The notes beneath the pieces were generated by a model. That model saw nothing but the letters and a program-made list of their open reading frames with translations. It searched no databases and was not told where the DNA came from. DNA of 64,000 bases from Thraustochytrium sp. TN22. Taxonomy: Eukaryota > Sar > Bigyra > Thraustochytrida > Thraustochytriidae. Shown in pieces: positions 29,151 to 38,473 of the stretch. How positions within the stretch are numbered: the first letter of the stretch is position 1; each line of letters begins with the position of its first letter. The stretch is taken from contig JABLUY010000001.1 in the NCBI GenBank assembly GCA_013306675.1, forward strand, positions 528,334 through 592,333. Direction: 5' to 3'. The translations under genes were made by a program, and so were the position numbers.

Positions 29151-31320
29151 TGCCATCACCATCATTATCCTCCTCGGCGCCCCCCGTCTTCCGACTCCGT
29201 CGTGGGTTCTTCCTCGCAGAAGCTGGACCCTTGTCCACCTCGCGGCCACGCTTGCGCGGGCTGCGCCGCGGTGTCTGCCCGTCCTCGCTATCCAGCTGCG
29301 TGTGCAAGTTATTCCCAGGCGAGCCTGGCGAATCGAGTACAGGATCCTCCGTGTCCTGTGTCGGAGCGACGGCTACCTGGTCCTCCTCGTCCGCCACCTC
29401 CATGGCCGAATCGGCCGAATCCGCCATCTTTGATTCAGCTACCTGCGCGCCTTCTTGCGTCTCGGCATTGTCCTCCAGCTCGGCCTCCTGCATGGCGGCG
29501 TCATCGGGAGCGCCATCCGCCTCGATGACGTTGTGTTTGGCCTCCTGTGTAGCAGCCTCGTCATGAGACCCGCTGTCGTTTGCATCGACGTCCTCGCGAC
29601 TGGCCTCCTGCGCGGCAGCTTCATCCTCCTCGTCACCGGCTCCAACGTCCTGCCCATCTGTCGCCTCCGCCTTGCCCTCTTGCGTGGCTGCCTCCACCTC
29701 CTCGTTGCCGTTGGCATTCGTGTCGTCCTGCGCGGGCATTTCCTCCGGTCTGACCTCCCGCGTGGCGGCCTCATCACTACCCATGGCGGCCTCCTCCATC
29801 GCTTCAGGCTTGCCGTCTCGGGTGGCCACGTCATCGTCGTCGTCATCGTCATCATCATCGTCGTGGTCGTGGTTGTTCGTGCTGTTGTTGCTGCCATTGT
29901 TGTCTGCAGCGCCCTGCGCGTGCATTGCTTCCGGCGTACCCTCTTGTCTTGCGGTCTTGTCCCCGCCCATGGCAGTCTCCTCCATCGCTTCAGGCTTGTC
30001 GACTCGCGTGTCCTTTTCCTCGTCGTCGCTGGCATGCTTGTCGTCTCGCGCGGCCCCTGCCTCGTCCTCGCTGGCGTGCACAAGCTGAGTCACGGCGGCT
30101 TCGGCTTCCTCGTCATCAGCATGCACAAGCTGAGTCCCGGCAGCATCGGCCTCCTCGTCTTCGTTCTCCGGGGCTACGAACTGCGTCGGGGCCTCGTCAG
30201 ACGTCAGGCCCTGAGCGCCATCGCGCCGGTCCGGCTCGCCCTCGGACGTCGCAGCGACACCGCCTTCACCTTCTTCGTCGAGACCTAAGCCCACCTCTTG
30301 CGTGACGAGGGCGGTAGCCGAGAGCGAGGGCTCTCCGGCCGCAGCAGCGTCCGCACCTCTGTCATGATCATGATCATGATCGTCATCATCATCGTTGTCG
30401 TCGTCCTCGGAGCCGCCGGCGACGTTAACCTCGCCAAAAAGATCGGACGATCGATCGCTCCAGCCGTCACCCTCCTCGTTCATGTGGCTCGGGGCACGCT
30501 CAGGGAGCAGGGACTCGCGGCCATTCGGGCCCGGCGCCCGTACCGCCTCGGTGTCGGGAGGCACGACGCGCTCCGTAGGCGGCGCGGCGCGGCGCTGCTG
30601 CTCGGTGCGCGCCAGATTGCTGGTGCCGGGGGTCTCGTCGACGCGCTGCGTGGGCGTGACGGCGAGCCGGGCGGCGCCTTCGGGAGTGCCCTCCTCGTCG
30701 ACCACCTGCGTGGCCTGGAGACGGCGCGCGGCCGCAGCGATCGGCGCGGGCGTCGCAAATGAGGCGACGCCGCGGGCTGGTGCCGCCGGCGGTGCCGACT
30801 CGCCAGCATCGGCATCAGCGTCGGCACGTGCCGGCGCCTCTTGCGGCGACGCCTCCCCAGCAGCTTCGGCTTCTGCATCGTCTGCACAAACCTGCGTGGC
30901 CGCCACGGGCTCGGGCGCCTCGGCCTCGTTGCCTCGGAGATTGACGCAGTGCACGCCGCTCTGTAGAATCGCCACGACCGCGTCTTTACCCGCAAAGTTG
31001 CACGTGAGGTCGTCGCCGACGCTAAAGCTGTCACCGCCCTTGAAGGTGACCGGGATGCCGACCAGGAGCGGCTTGCCACCAGCGTCCAGGACCGCGACGC
31101 TGCTTGCTTTGACGATAACAAGGAAGGTGCTGTCCGCGAGCACGAAGACCTGCGCGTCGAAGTCGGGCGCCCCGGCCTGCGCCAGCAGGTCCACGCGCAC
31201 GGCGGCGTCCTGGCCCGGGGCGCCCACGACGCGCGTTTCGCTCTGCGCCAGCAGCACAGCCGCGCCACCGTGCGCGGCCGACCGCAGCAGCAGCACGCCG
31301 CTCGCGGCGTCCGCCTCCAT
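27295..31320 (-). CDS. FHA-like / TQ-rich / tandem-BRCT protein, DNA-damage mediator-like
   Basis: 1341 residues. Residues 1-120 form a beta-rich domain with an FHA-like end (VLDAGGKPLLVGIPVTF ... GDSFSVGD) but without clear phosphate-binding residues. Residues 130-690 are acidic and low-complexity with many TQ dipeptides, several as TQ-V/L/F-V (ATQVV, PTQFVAP, GTQLVHA, VTQLVHA), a pattern like ATM/ATR phosphorylation clusters. A poly-Asp run follows, then a charged helical part, a basic AKPKAKPKAKAKAK stretch, and two C-terminal BRCT repeats (about 1130-1341) with ISHLVVG, VVNYRWLQDS and ADFVLVGI. This order (FHA, TQ cluster, twin BRCT) is that of MDC1-type mediators that read phosphorylated H2A after breaks. 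Orthology is inferred. It is divergent from Bdp1 with 311 bp between starts. Confidence 0.8.
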
Positions 31321-31631
31321 GCCGCCTCGCGCCGCCGCCCCCGCTGCCGCCGCCGCTCGGCCGGAGTTGGAGTTCGGGTTGTGGTGGATCCACGGCCGGG
31401 GTATGGTGGTCGCGTGGTTAGCCCCTTTCGAAAGGGAAGGGAGAGCTCGAAGGCAAGGGCCGCCGCCCCGGCGCCGCGCAGACCGCCTTCGCGCGAGGAG
31501 ACTGCGCAGCGCTGGCGCGGACGCAGGCTCGCAAGGCCCCGCCCCCGCCGCGACCCTCCCGGTCCACGCGGAGGCGCTGGCGCGGCGAGGCGCGGGCGAA
31601 AAGCGTCGCGGAGCGCCTGTGGCGCGGCGCC
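31321..31631. promoter_or_regulatory. Divergent promoter of tandem-BRCT and Bdp1 genes
   Basis: 311 bp separate the two head-to-head ATGs. Position 31424-31437 has CCTTTCGAAAGG, a perfect 12-bp palindrome roughly 100 bp from one start and 200 bp from the other. No TATA box visible. Regulatory role is inferred from position only. Confidence 0.5.
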
Positions 31632-32587
31632 ATGGTCAAGCCGCCGACAATGCTGCCGTCCACGGCGGGCCGCAGGGCCGCTGCTCGCGTCCGGCCGGGC
31701 CGCGGCGGCGCCGTCAAGAGGCCTAGGCCCACGCCCAGGTCCGCGGTGCCGGTGAACAAGGCGCCGCGTGTGGACGCCGCGCAGACTGGACCTGCGGCGG
31801 AACGTGGCGCCAACGCGGAGGATGAAGGCGTCCAGACGAGCCAGGAGGCTGCCGCCGAGGACGTTGCGGCGCCCGAGACGGCCGCGGAGCCCGAGACGGC
31901 CGTGCGGCCCGAGACCGATTCGAGTGCCGAAGCTGCTCCAGACGCGAGCCGCGCGGCGACGCCGGGCACTGCTCAGACGCTCGCCAAGGCCTCCGCGACG
32001 CAGCCCGCCCACGCCGAGGTTGCTCCAAATGTTGCGGCCGCGCCTGCATCTTCGGGCTCACTTGCTCTCGCGTCTGCGTCTTCGTCTGCACCTGCCCCTG
32101 CGCCTGCCCCTGCGCCTGCCTCTGCCCCTGCCCCTGCCCCTGCCCTTGTCCCTGTCATTGTCCCTGTCCCTGTCCCTGCATCTACCTCTACCTCTACGCC
32201 TGCGCCCGCTAGCGCGCCTTCTCCAGCCGCTAGCGCGCCTACTCCTGCTGCACCTCCGGCCGCACCTCCGGCAGCGTCTGCGGCGCCCGCTCGTCGCAGG
32301 GAGACCAGGCCACTGATGCGCAGGTCGTCCATGGAGCCTCCCGCCGCGCGGCCGTCTCGTGCCGGGTCGATTCATGCGGAGGACACGAGCAGCGTCACGC
32401 GAGGCGTGGCCTCGTCTTCGTCTCCGGTGCCGGTGAACCCGCGTGCTGGTCTCGGGCGCAGGATGAGCGTCGCGAGCAGCACGGCCGGGAGCCACCACAC
32501 GAACCTGCACCCGCACCCGCAGCCCAGGCCGCGATACTCGTCGCTGTCGTCGGCGCGGAGTATGGTGAGCACGAGCGGCGGCCCGAC

Positions 32588-32618
<31 letters not shown>

Positions 32619-33734
32619 GCAGGCGGCGTGGGCGTGAGCAGCTCAGCGTCTGTGGCGGAGCGCGACCTGGCGCCGGTGGATCCGAACGACCTGACGAAGC
32701 TGCCGATGAAGGCGTTCCTGCGCAACCGGCCGCAGGGCAAGCCGGCGGCGAGCGGGCTGCGTCGGCGGGAGACGCTGCGCAAGAAGCGCGCCGAGATGAA
32801 GCGGCTGCGCAGCCTGGGCATTGACCCGCAGGAGGCCGAGCGCAAGATGCGCGAAGACGCGGAGCGCGCCAAGGCCGAGGCGGAGAAGGAGGCGGAGAAG
32901 CCGCGCGCGCCCAAGGCTACCATCAAGAACGGCCGTCTGGTCCTGGACGAGGAGTCCGTCGTGTGGCGGCCCAAGGTGCAGGAGATCAACGAGCTCTCGG
33001 TGCAGGACGACGAGGGCAACCGCGTCACCTCGCAGTCGTACTCGAAGCGGCAGGGCGGGCCTCGCTGGACCGAGGACGAGACGCGGCTCTTCTACATGGC
33101 GCTGCGCCAGTGCGGCCAGGACTTTTCCATGATCGCCGAGTTTTTCCCGTCGCGCACGCGCAAGCAGGTCTGCAAGAAATACAAGCGCGAGGAGCGCGAG
33201 CGGCCTGATCTCGTGGAGCGCGCGCTCAACCCACACGCGTCGCTGCCTCTCGAGCTGCAGTCGCTGGAGCCCATGCTGCTCAAGCAGGTCCGCGCGCTCG
33301 AGGCGCACCTCTTGGAGCAGGGTGCCGAGCCGCCGGCCACCCTGGACGCCGCCATCGAGGCCTCTACCGTTCCACTGCCGAACGCGGGTTCCGACCAGGA
33401 GGGCGAGGCCTCGAACGACAAGGCTGCCGACGCCGCTGCGGCCGCTGCGGACTCCAACTCCGACTACGACGCCCTCGACGGCCTCGATCTGTCGCGCCTC
33501 CGTCGCTCCGCCGCCGCCTCCACCTCCACCTCCGCTGCGGCTGCGGCCGGGCCCGCCTCCTCCTCCGCCGCCGCCGCTCCCCCCGGCGCGGCGACGGCGC
33601 CCGTGCCGCCCTCGGGCGAGAACGCCGCGACCAAGGACACGGCCGACGACGCGCTCCACGAGAGCGATGACGGCCTGGGTGAGGACGACGACAGCGAGGA
33701 GGACGAGGAGGACGAGGACAGCGACGGGCTCTGA
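31632..33734 (+). CDS. BDP1: TFIIIB subunit Bdp1 (B'') with SANT domain
   Basis: 700 residues, ATG in GGCGCCATGG context. The N-terminal 340 residues are low-complexity (Ala/Pro/Ser; a run of AP and VP dipeptides). A conserved block follows: PNDLTKLPMKAFLRNR, LRRRETLRKKRAEMKRLR, then the extended SANT/Myb domain at about 465-525: SQSYSKRQGGPRWTEDETRLFYMALRQCGQDFSMIAEFFPSRTRKQV, seen in part as RWTEDETRLFYMALRQ and DFSMIAEFFPSRT. This is the Bdp1-specific SANT with its upstream helix. The C-terminus is acidic. Bdp1 joins TBP and Brf1 in TFIIIB to recruit RNA polymerase III to tRNA, 5S and U6 genes, in the nucleus. Family identity is strong; the long tails are lineage-specific. Confidence 0.93.
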
Positions 33735-34282
33735 CCAAGCTCGCGGCCGGGAACTCACTGCAAGGCCCTGTCTGTCCCGCGCGATGCACCTGCGCGCGCT
33801 GTCCTGCGCAGGGCTGCGCAGCGCTCGCTCGCGGCGCAGCGCTCGCTCGCGGCGCAGCTCTCGCTCCTCTCCGTCCGCTCGCGGCGACGGCGTAGGACGT
33901 GGGCGCAGACGCGAGCTGCTAAACCGCGAGCTGCGGCCGGGCAGTCTGGCCAGCCTCCGGGCTCGGCGCGCCTGCTCGTCCACGGCGGCCGTGGCGGCGG
34001 CGGCGGCGGCGGCCGCTCGCTCGCGGCCGAGAGACTGGCAGTGAGCGGGGCTGCGAGTGCGACTGCGCCTGCCTGCGTCCGTGTCCGCCGTGCATCCATC
34101 CATTGCCTGCCTGCTTGCTTGCTTGCTTGGCGGCCGGCCACAGATCGCGCGTGTCGCGGGCGCGCGCGGCAGGGCAGCGTGGACGGCGGCGGGCGGCACG
34201 GCGGCGGGCGGCGCGCGGCGCGCGCGGCGGAAGCACCGGGCCGGGCGGGCCCGCGCGAGGCCAGTCTTCGCTGCACGCCAGG
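33735..34282. other. Spacer between Bdp1 and AFG1-like genes
   Basis: 548 bp without a gene. It has a tandem GCGCTCGCTCGCGGCGCA pattern at 33818-33860, a GGC/GCC repeat at 33985-34020 and a (TGCC)n to (TTGC)n tract at 34104-34132, about 150-180 bp before the AFG1 ATG. The AFG1 frame extends into it only from a TTG. Confidence 0.45.
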
Positions 34283-36115
34283 ATGCTGGGCGCGGCGGCG
34301 GCGGCGGCCGGGGCCGCCTGGCGCGGGCGCGGGCGCGGGGCGGCGCGCGCGACGTGGGCGCGCGCGCTGAGCGGCGAGGTGACGGCGCTGTACGAGAAGC
34401 GCGTGGCAGCCGGGACGATTAAGGATGACCCGGCGCAGCGCGTGGCGTGCAAGCACCTGGACCGCGTGTACGAGGACGTGGTAGCCTTTGAGAAGGTGCG
34501 CGGCGACCAGGTGGACGCGTACAGGCAGGCGCGGCGCGCGGCGGCCAAGGCGGACGCGGACCAGGCGGCCGAGGAGGAGGCTGCCAAGAGCGGGTGGTTC
34601 GCCCGGCTCTTCGGGAAGACGCGGCACGAGGGCGGCGCGGCCGGCGCGGCGCGCGCGGCCGCGGCCGAGCTGGAGAAGAAGAAGGAGCGGTCGGCGCTCT
34701 TCAAGGTCGACGGCGTGCACGCGCCGCGCGGGCTGTACCTGTACGGCGGTCCGGGCAGCGGCAAGACGTACACGATGCACCTCCTGCACGAGGTGCTGCC
34801 GGTACCGGGCAAGCGGCGCGTGCACTTCCACGAGTTCATGCTGCAGGTGCACCGCATGCTGCACTCGCTGCAGCAGCGTGGCTTCAAGAGCGATGAGATG
34901 ATCGAGCGGTGCGTGGACGCGCTGTACGAGGAGGGCTGGGTGCTCTGCTTCGACGAGTTCCAGGTGACGGACATCGCGGACGCCATGATCATTCGCCGCC
35001 TCTTTGACGAGCTTCTTGCGCGCGGCATGGTCGTGGTGGCCACCAGCAATCGCGCTCCGGACGAGCTCTACAAGAACGGCATCCAGCGCAACCTCTTCGA
35101 GCCCTTTATCGAGGACCTCAAGACCAAGTACGAGGTGGTCAACGTGCAGTCCGACACGGACTACCGCATGGTGGCCATGGAGGCGCCCGAGCCCGCGGGC
35201 GGCGAGGCGGATGCCTCTGGCAAGAAGAAGGCCAAGGCTGAGGCGCCGCAGGTCTTCTTCGTCACCAAGGGTGGCCTCGGCGGCACCGCGCAGATGGAGC
35301 GCCTCTACGAGCGCTACACGGGCGGCGACGTGCTGCGCGACTCCCAGCTTACCGTGCAGGGCCACAAGATCCGCATCCCGGAGGCGGGCCGCGCTGAGGA
35401 CGTGGCGCGCTTCTCTTTTGAGGACCTCTGTGGCAAGCCGCTGGGCGCCGCTGACTACTACGCGATTGCCTCCAACTTCCACACGATTTTTATCGACGAC
35501 GTCCCGCAGATGCGCCTCAACATGATCAACCAGATCCGCCGCTTCATCACCATGATTGACACCTTCTACGACCAGAACGTCGTGGTGGTGCTGGGCGCCG
35601 AGGTCCCGCTGCGCGAGATGCTCGACCGCGGCGACGTGCAGTCTGAGGATGACTCAGCGCGCATAGCGGACCAGATCCAGGAGGTGGACATCATCGGCGA
35701 TGCCGCCTACGTGCCGGCGCGCTCCAACATCGACGAGATTTTCGCCTTTGACCGCACGCTCTCGCGCCTCCACGAAATGCAGCGCGCCGATTACCTGCGC
35801 CGCGGCCGCGAGCGTGCCAAGGAGGGCCCTTCCCCAGTACGTTTCCTCAGCCAGTTCGAGCACTCCTCGCTCAGCGAGAACGACATTGCCGCGCTCTTCG
35901 ACCGCTACGACCGAAACAGCGACGGTGTTATCGACAACAAGGAGCTCAAGTCCATTCTCCAGGACATTACGCTCTTCCGCTCGGGCCACCGCCACGTGCC
36001 CGAGGAGGTCTACACCGCTACGCGCGAGGCTCTTGCCCCCAAGGGCGACGAGGTCATCTCCAAGGACGCCTTCTTCGCCTACTTTGCCCGCTATGGTCTC
36101 TCCACCCGCGGCTGA
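34283..36115 (+). CDS. AFG1/LACE1-type mitochondrial AAA ATPase with C-terminal EF-hand
   Basis: 610 residues. The start at 34283 gives an Arg/Ala-rich amphipathic presequence (MLGAAAAAAGAAWRGRGRG), fitting mitochondrial import. The ATPase domain has Walker A GGPGSGKT (about 155), HFHEFMLQVH, Walker B CFDEFQVTDIADA (about 220) and VVATSNRAPDELYKNG, all AFG1 hallmarks; the later FIDDVPQM and RRFITMIDTFYDQNV segments also belong to the family. In yeast and humans AFG1 helps remove or assemble respiratory-chain subunits. The unusual part is the C-terminal 80 residues: LSENDIAALFDRYDRNSDGVI, with a full EF-hand loop DRNSDGVIDNKE at about 541-552 and a degenerate second hand after it. Calcium control is inferred. 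The reading frame is continuous, so the fusion is genuine at DNA level. Confidence 0.94.
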   Translation: MLGAAAAAAGAAWRGRGRGAARATWARALSGEVTALYEKRVAAGTIKDDPAQRVACKHLDRVYEDVVAFEKVRGDQVDAYRQARRAAAKADADQAAEEEAAKSGWFARLFGKTRHEGGAAGAARAAAAELEKKKERSALFKVDGVHAPRGLYLYGGPGSGKTYTMHLLHEVLPVPGKRRVHFHEFMLQVHRMLHSLQQRGFKSDEMIERCVDALYEEGWVLCFDEFQVTDIADAMIIRRLFDELLARGMVVVATSNRAPDELYKNGIQRNLFEPFIEDLKTKYEVVNVQSDTDYRMVAMEAPEPAGGEADASGKKKAKAEAPQVFFVTKGGLGGTAQMERLYERYTGGDVLRDSQLTVQGHKIRIPEAGRAEDVARFSFEDLCGKPLGAADYYAIASNFHTIFIDDVPQMRLNMINQIRRFITMIDTFYDQNVVVVLGAEVPLREMLDRGDVQSEDDSARIADQIQEVDIIGDAAYVPARSNIDEIFAFDRTLSRLHEMQRADYLRRGRERAKEGPSPVRFLSQFEHSSLSENDIAALFDRYDRNSDGVIDNKELKSILQDITLFRSGHRHVPEEVYTATREALAPKGDEVISKDAFFAYFARYGLSTRG

Positions 36116-36617
36116 GCCACAATGACATGATGACAAAAGGACAGAAAACAATTTCAACAGCGACAGCTCTGACTCTGAACATGATTCGGAAAGCGCAAGG
36201 AAAAAAAACGAAAGGAAGCAAATGGGAAAGGGAAAGAAGCCAAATGCCGGCCGGGTCCGACGTGTGAGACCAATGTACAAGTTGTCGTTGGCCATTCTTC
36301 TACCGGCGACTTTAGCCTAGTTGTACAGTCGAGGAAAACGAGCGGCTCGCTCTCCGGGACCCATTTTCACGGCAAGCTGAGATGTGTACCGCAGCTCTAG
36401 CTAGCTAGCTAGCCAGCACTGTGAACTGGAGCTCAGAGTCAGAGGTCTAAAGGTCCTTTTGGTTTGAAAAAGTAGAGTAAGGCTTAGTTACAGGCAGGCA
36501 GGCAGGCGCTGGCATTGGAGAAGAGAAACGAGAAGAAACACGAGCAAAGCAAAGCAAAGCAAACGCCGACACGACACGACACAGCAGAATAAGAGAGCAG
36601 AGCGCCCGATACCGCGC
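36116..36617. other. Convergent spacer, AT-rich with short tandem repeats
   Basis: 502 bp between convergent genes; no gene. A-rich start (36135-36230, likely 3' UTR), GCTA patch 36397-36412, GGCA repeats 36491-36506, (CAAAG)n at 36545-36562 and (ACACG)n at 36568-36582. Confidence 0.55.
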
Positions 36618-37388
36618 TCACACGTTGCGCTTCATCATCTCGCCGAGCATGCAGACCTTCTCAAGCAGACGCGTGGCGCGCACAACCTCCGCCTCGTAGT
36701 GGGCGTGGTCAAAGCGCATGCTGAACTGTACGACAAGGTAGGTGCCGACGACGACCTTTTGCACGAGCAAACGCGAGGCGCGCGTGGGCGTAGACTCGAG
36801 CCAAACGGAGGTGGCAGCGTCTTGGCGCAGCGCCATGATGTCATTGGCGGCGCTAATGAGCGGCTTGAGGTTGGCCAGGACGCCGAACTGGTCCACCTCG
36901 CCGGTCGAGTAGCTGATCGAAGAGTCCCCGACCCGTGGGTCCTCCTTGACGAGCAGCGCCAGCACGACGGCGCGGTTGCGCTTGAGGTCGTCCAGCACTG
37001 GCCGGCCCGTGTCCTGGATGACCGAGGACAGCTGGAACTGGAAGTCCTGAAAGGCGTTCTGGTTGAGCCCGATGCTCTTGAGGTCATTGCGGTAGTTGTT
37101 GAGGAAGGCGCCCAACACCTCGCCGGCCAGTAGCCGCCCGAACTCCTCCCCGTCCTCGCAGTCGTGGAAGAGCACGCAAAACACGGACTTGGACTCGTTC
37201 CCCACGATGGTGATGGCCAGCTTGCTGAACTCCATGTACGAAAGCTGCAGCCCGGTCGTTTGCTTCGCCTTCTCCAGCATCGCCGTGATCACCGACCCCA
37301 GCAGCCGCGGCTGCTCCGCCGCGTTCACGAACTCCTTGCTGAAGAGCAGCAGCCCGCTGCTGCTGATGACGAGCACGTTGCGCAACAT
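36618..37388 (-). CDS. Longin-like-domain protein, function unknown
   Basis: 256 residues from the ATG at 37388; the upstream open frame is arginine/proline-rich and starts only at TTG. Residues 1-110 have the order of a longin/roadblock-like fold: MLRNVLVISSSGLLLFSKEF, a helix (LLGSVITAMLEKAKQ), a strand pair (LQLSYMEFSKLAITIVGN; VFCVLFHDCED) and a closing helix (FGRLLAGEVLGAFLNNYR). Residues 115-256 include a second mixed alpha/beta half (VVVGTYLVVQFSMRF). This arrangement is seen in small vesicle-traffic proteins such as AP sigma chains, SNAREs, and Mon1/Ccz1-type GEF subunits, but I cannot pick one. No membrane segment or lipidation motif. Well-formed protein composition and a clean ATG support it as real. 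Confidence 0.75.
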   Translation of the reverse strand: MLRNVLVISSSGLLLFSKEFVNAAEQPRLLGSVITAMLEKAKQTTGLQLSYMEFSKLAITIVGNESKSVFCVLFHDCEDGEEFGRLLAGEVLGAFLNNYRNDLKSIGLNQNAFQDFQFQLSSVIQDTGRPVLDDLKRNRAVVLALLVKEDPRVGDSSISYSTGEVDQFGVLANLKPLISAANDIMALRQDAATSVWLESTPTRASRLLVQKVVVGTYLVVQFSMRFDHAHYEAEVVRATRLLEKVCMLGEMMKRNV

Positions 37389-38473
37389 GCTGGCCGCCTG
37401 CCCGCCCGGCCGCCCGGCCGCCCCGGCCGCCCGCCCGGCGCGGCGCGGCCCGGCTCGAGCCGCCGCGCGCGCCCGCCGCCGCGCGCGAGCCCGCGCCGCC
37501 GCCGCCGCCCGAGCCGCCCGCCGCCGCCGCCGCCGCTGCCGCCGCCGCGCGCGGCGCGGTCCGCGCGCCGCGCGACAACGGGCCTCGCGTCGCGGCTCTG
37601 CCTGCACGCAGCGCAGCTGTTGTTGCGCAGAGCTGGCTGCGCTCGAGGGACAAGGACGCGGGCGAGGACCAGGGCGACGGGGAGGACGTGCACGCGGAGG
37701 AGGGCCAGGGGACGGAGGAGGACAGGACAAGGGGCGCGGCGAGGTGAGCGACGAAGGAGGACGGGGCGACCCATGCGAATGGCCAGGTGAAGGAAGAACA
37801 AAGACGAGAATGGAGACGTGGACGGAGATGGGCAAGGGAGGAGGAAGGGGTGGCGAGGAGAATGACGGCGCCAGCGCCGGAGGAAAAACGGAGGCTAGCG
37901 AGCAAGACCAAGAAAGGTCTCCCTTCGCGGCGTTGCTGCCTGGAATTGAAGGAAAGGGGATTGTGGCCTTCGTTGACGGCCTTTTGCTGCGTGGAAAAGA
38001 AGAAAAGGGGATTGATTGTAGCCTTCGTTGACGGCCTTTTGCTGCCTGGAAATGAAGGGAATGGTATTGTAGCCTTCGTTGACGGCCTTTTGCGGACAGA
38101 GGTCAAGTTCTTGGACTCGACTTGGAGCACAGCTCGATGGAGCATGGGATAAAGCCAACAAGATGAATGCATCAGCCACGAGCAAGCAAGAGTAGTAGCG
38201 CGAAGAGGACAAGAATGGGAGCAAAACGAAAAGGAGTTCGCTCCCTGGCCAAAGAAAGCTGCTGAGCAGCACGAAGAACAGAGCGTCCAACGCAAGGTCG
38301 TGGAAGAGGCAAACGGTGTCACACTCAAGCGCAGTCTGTAGACGGCAAGGTTGAGATCTCTCTAACAAATTTACTTAAGGTCAAGCCGAACGTAAAGGCC
38401 GTGGGAGGAATGAATGACAGGCAGGGCTGGCGAGGGCAGAAGCACTCTAAAGTGGCAGAACTCGCGCTCACAC
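37389..38473. other. Spacer upstream of longin-like gene, downstream of sterol glucosyltransferase
   Basis: 1085 bp with no gene. The first 240 bp is extremely GC-rich with GCCGCC repeats (5' UTR or promoter). It contains the 51-55-bp repeat block listed separately. The segment 38150-38400 resembles ordinary 3' flank. Confidence 0.5.
37966..38093. repeat. Three diverged copies of a 51-55-bp repeat
   Basis: The core GCCTTCGTTGACGGCCTTTT occurs at 37966, 38021 and 38072 with exact identity, separated by similar GCTGC..TGGAAA..GAA spacer sequence (period 55, then 51 bp). A fainter fourth spacer half precedes it at 37934. No coding sense. Confidence 0.85.
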
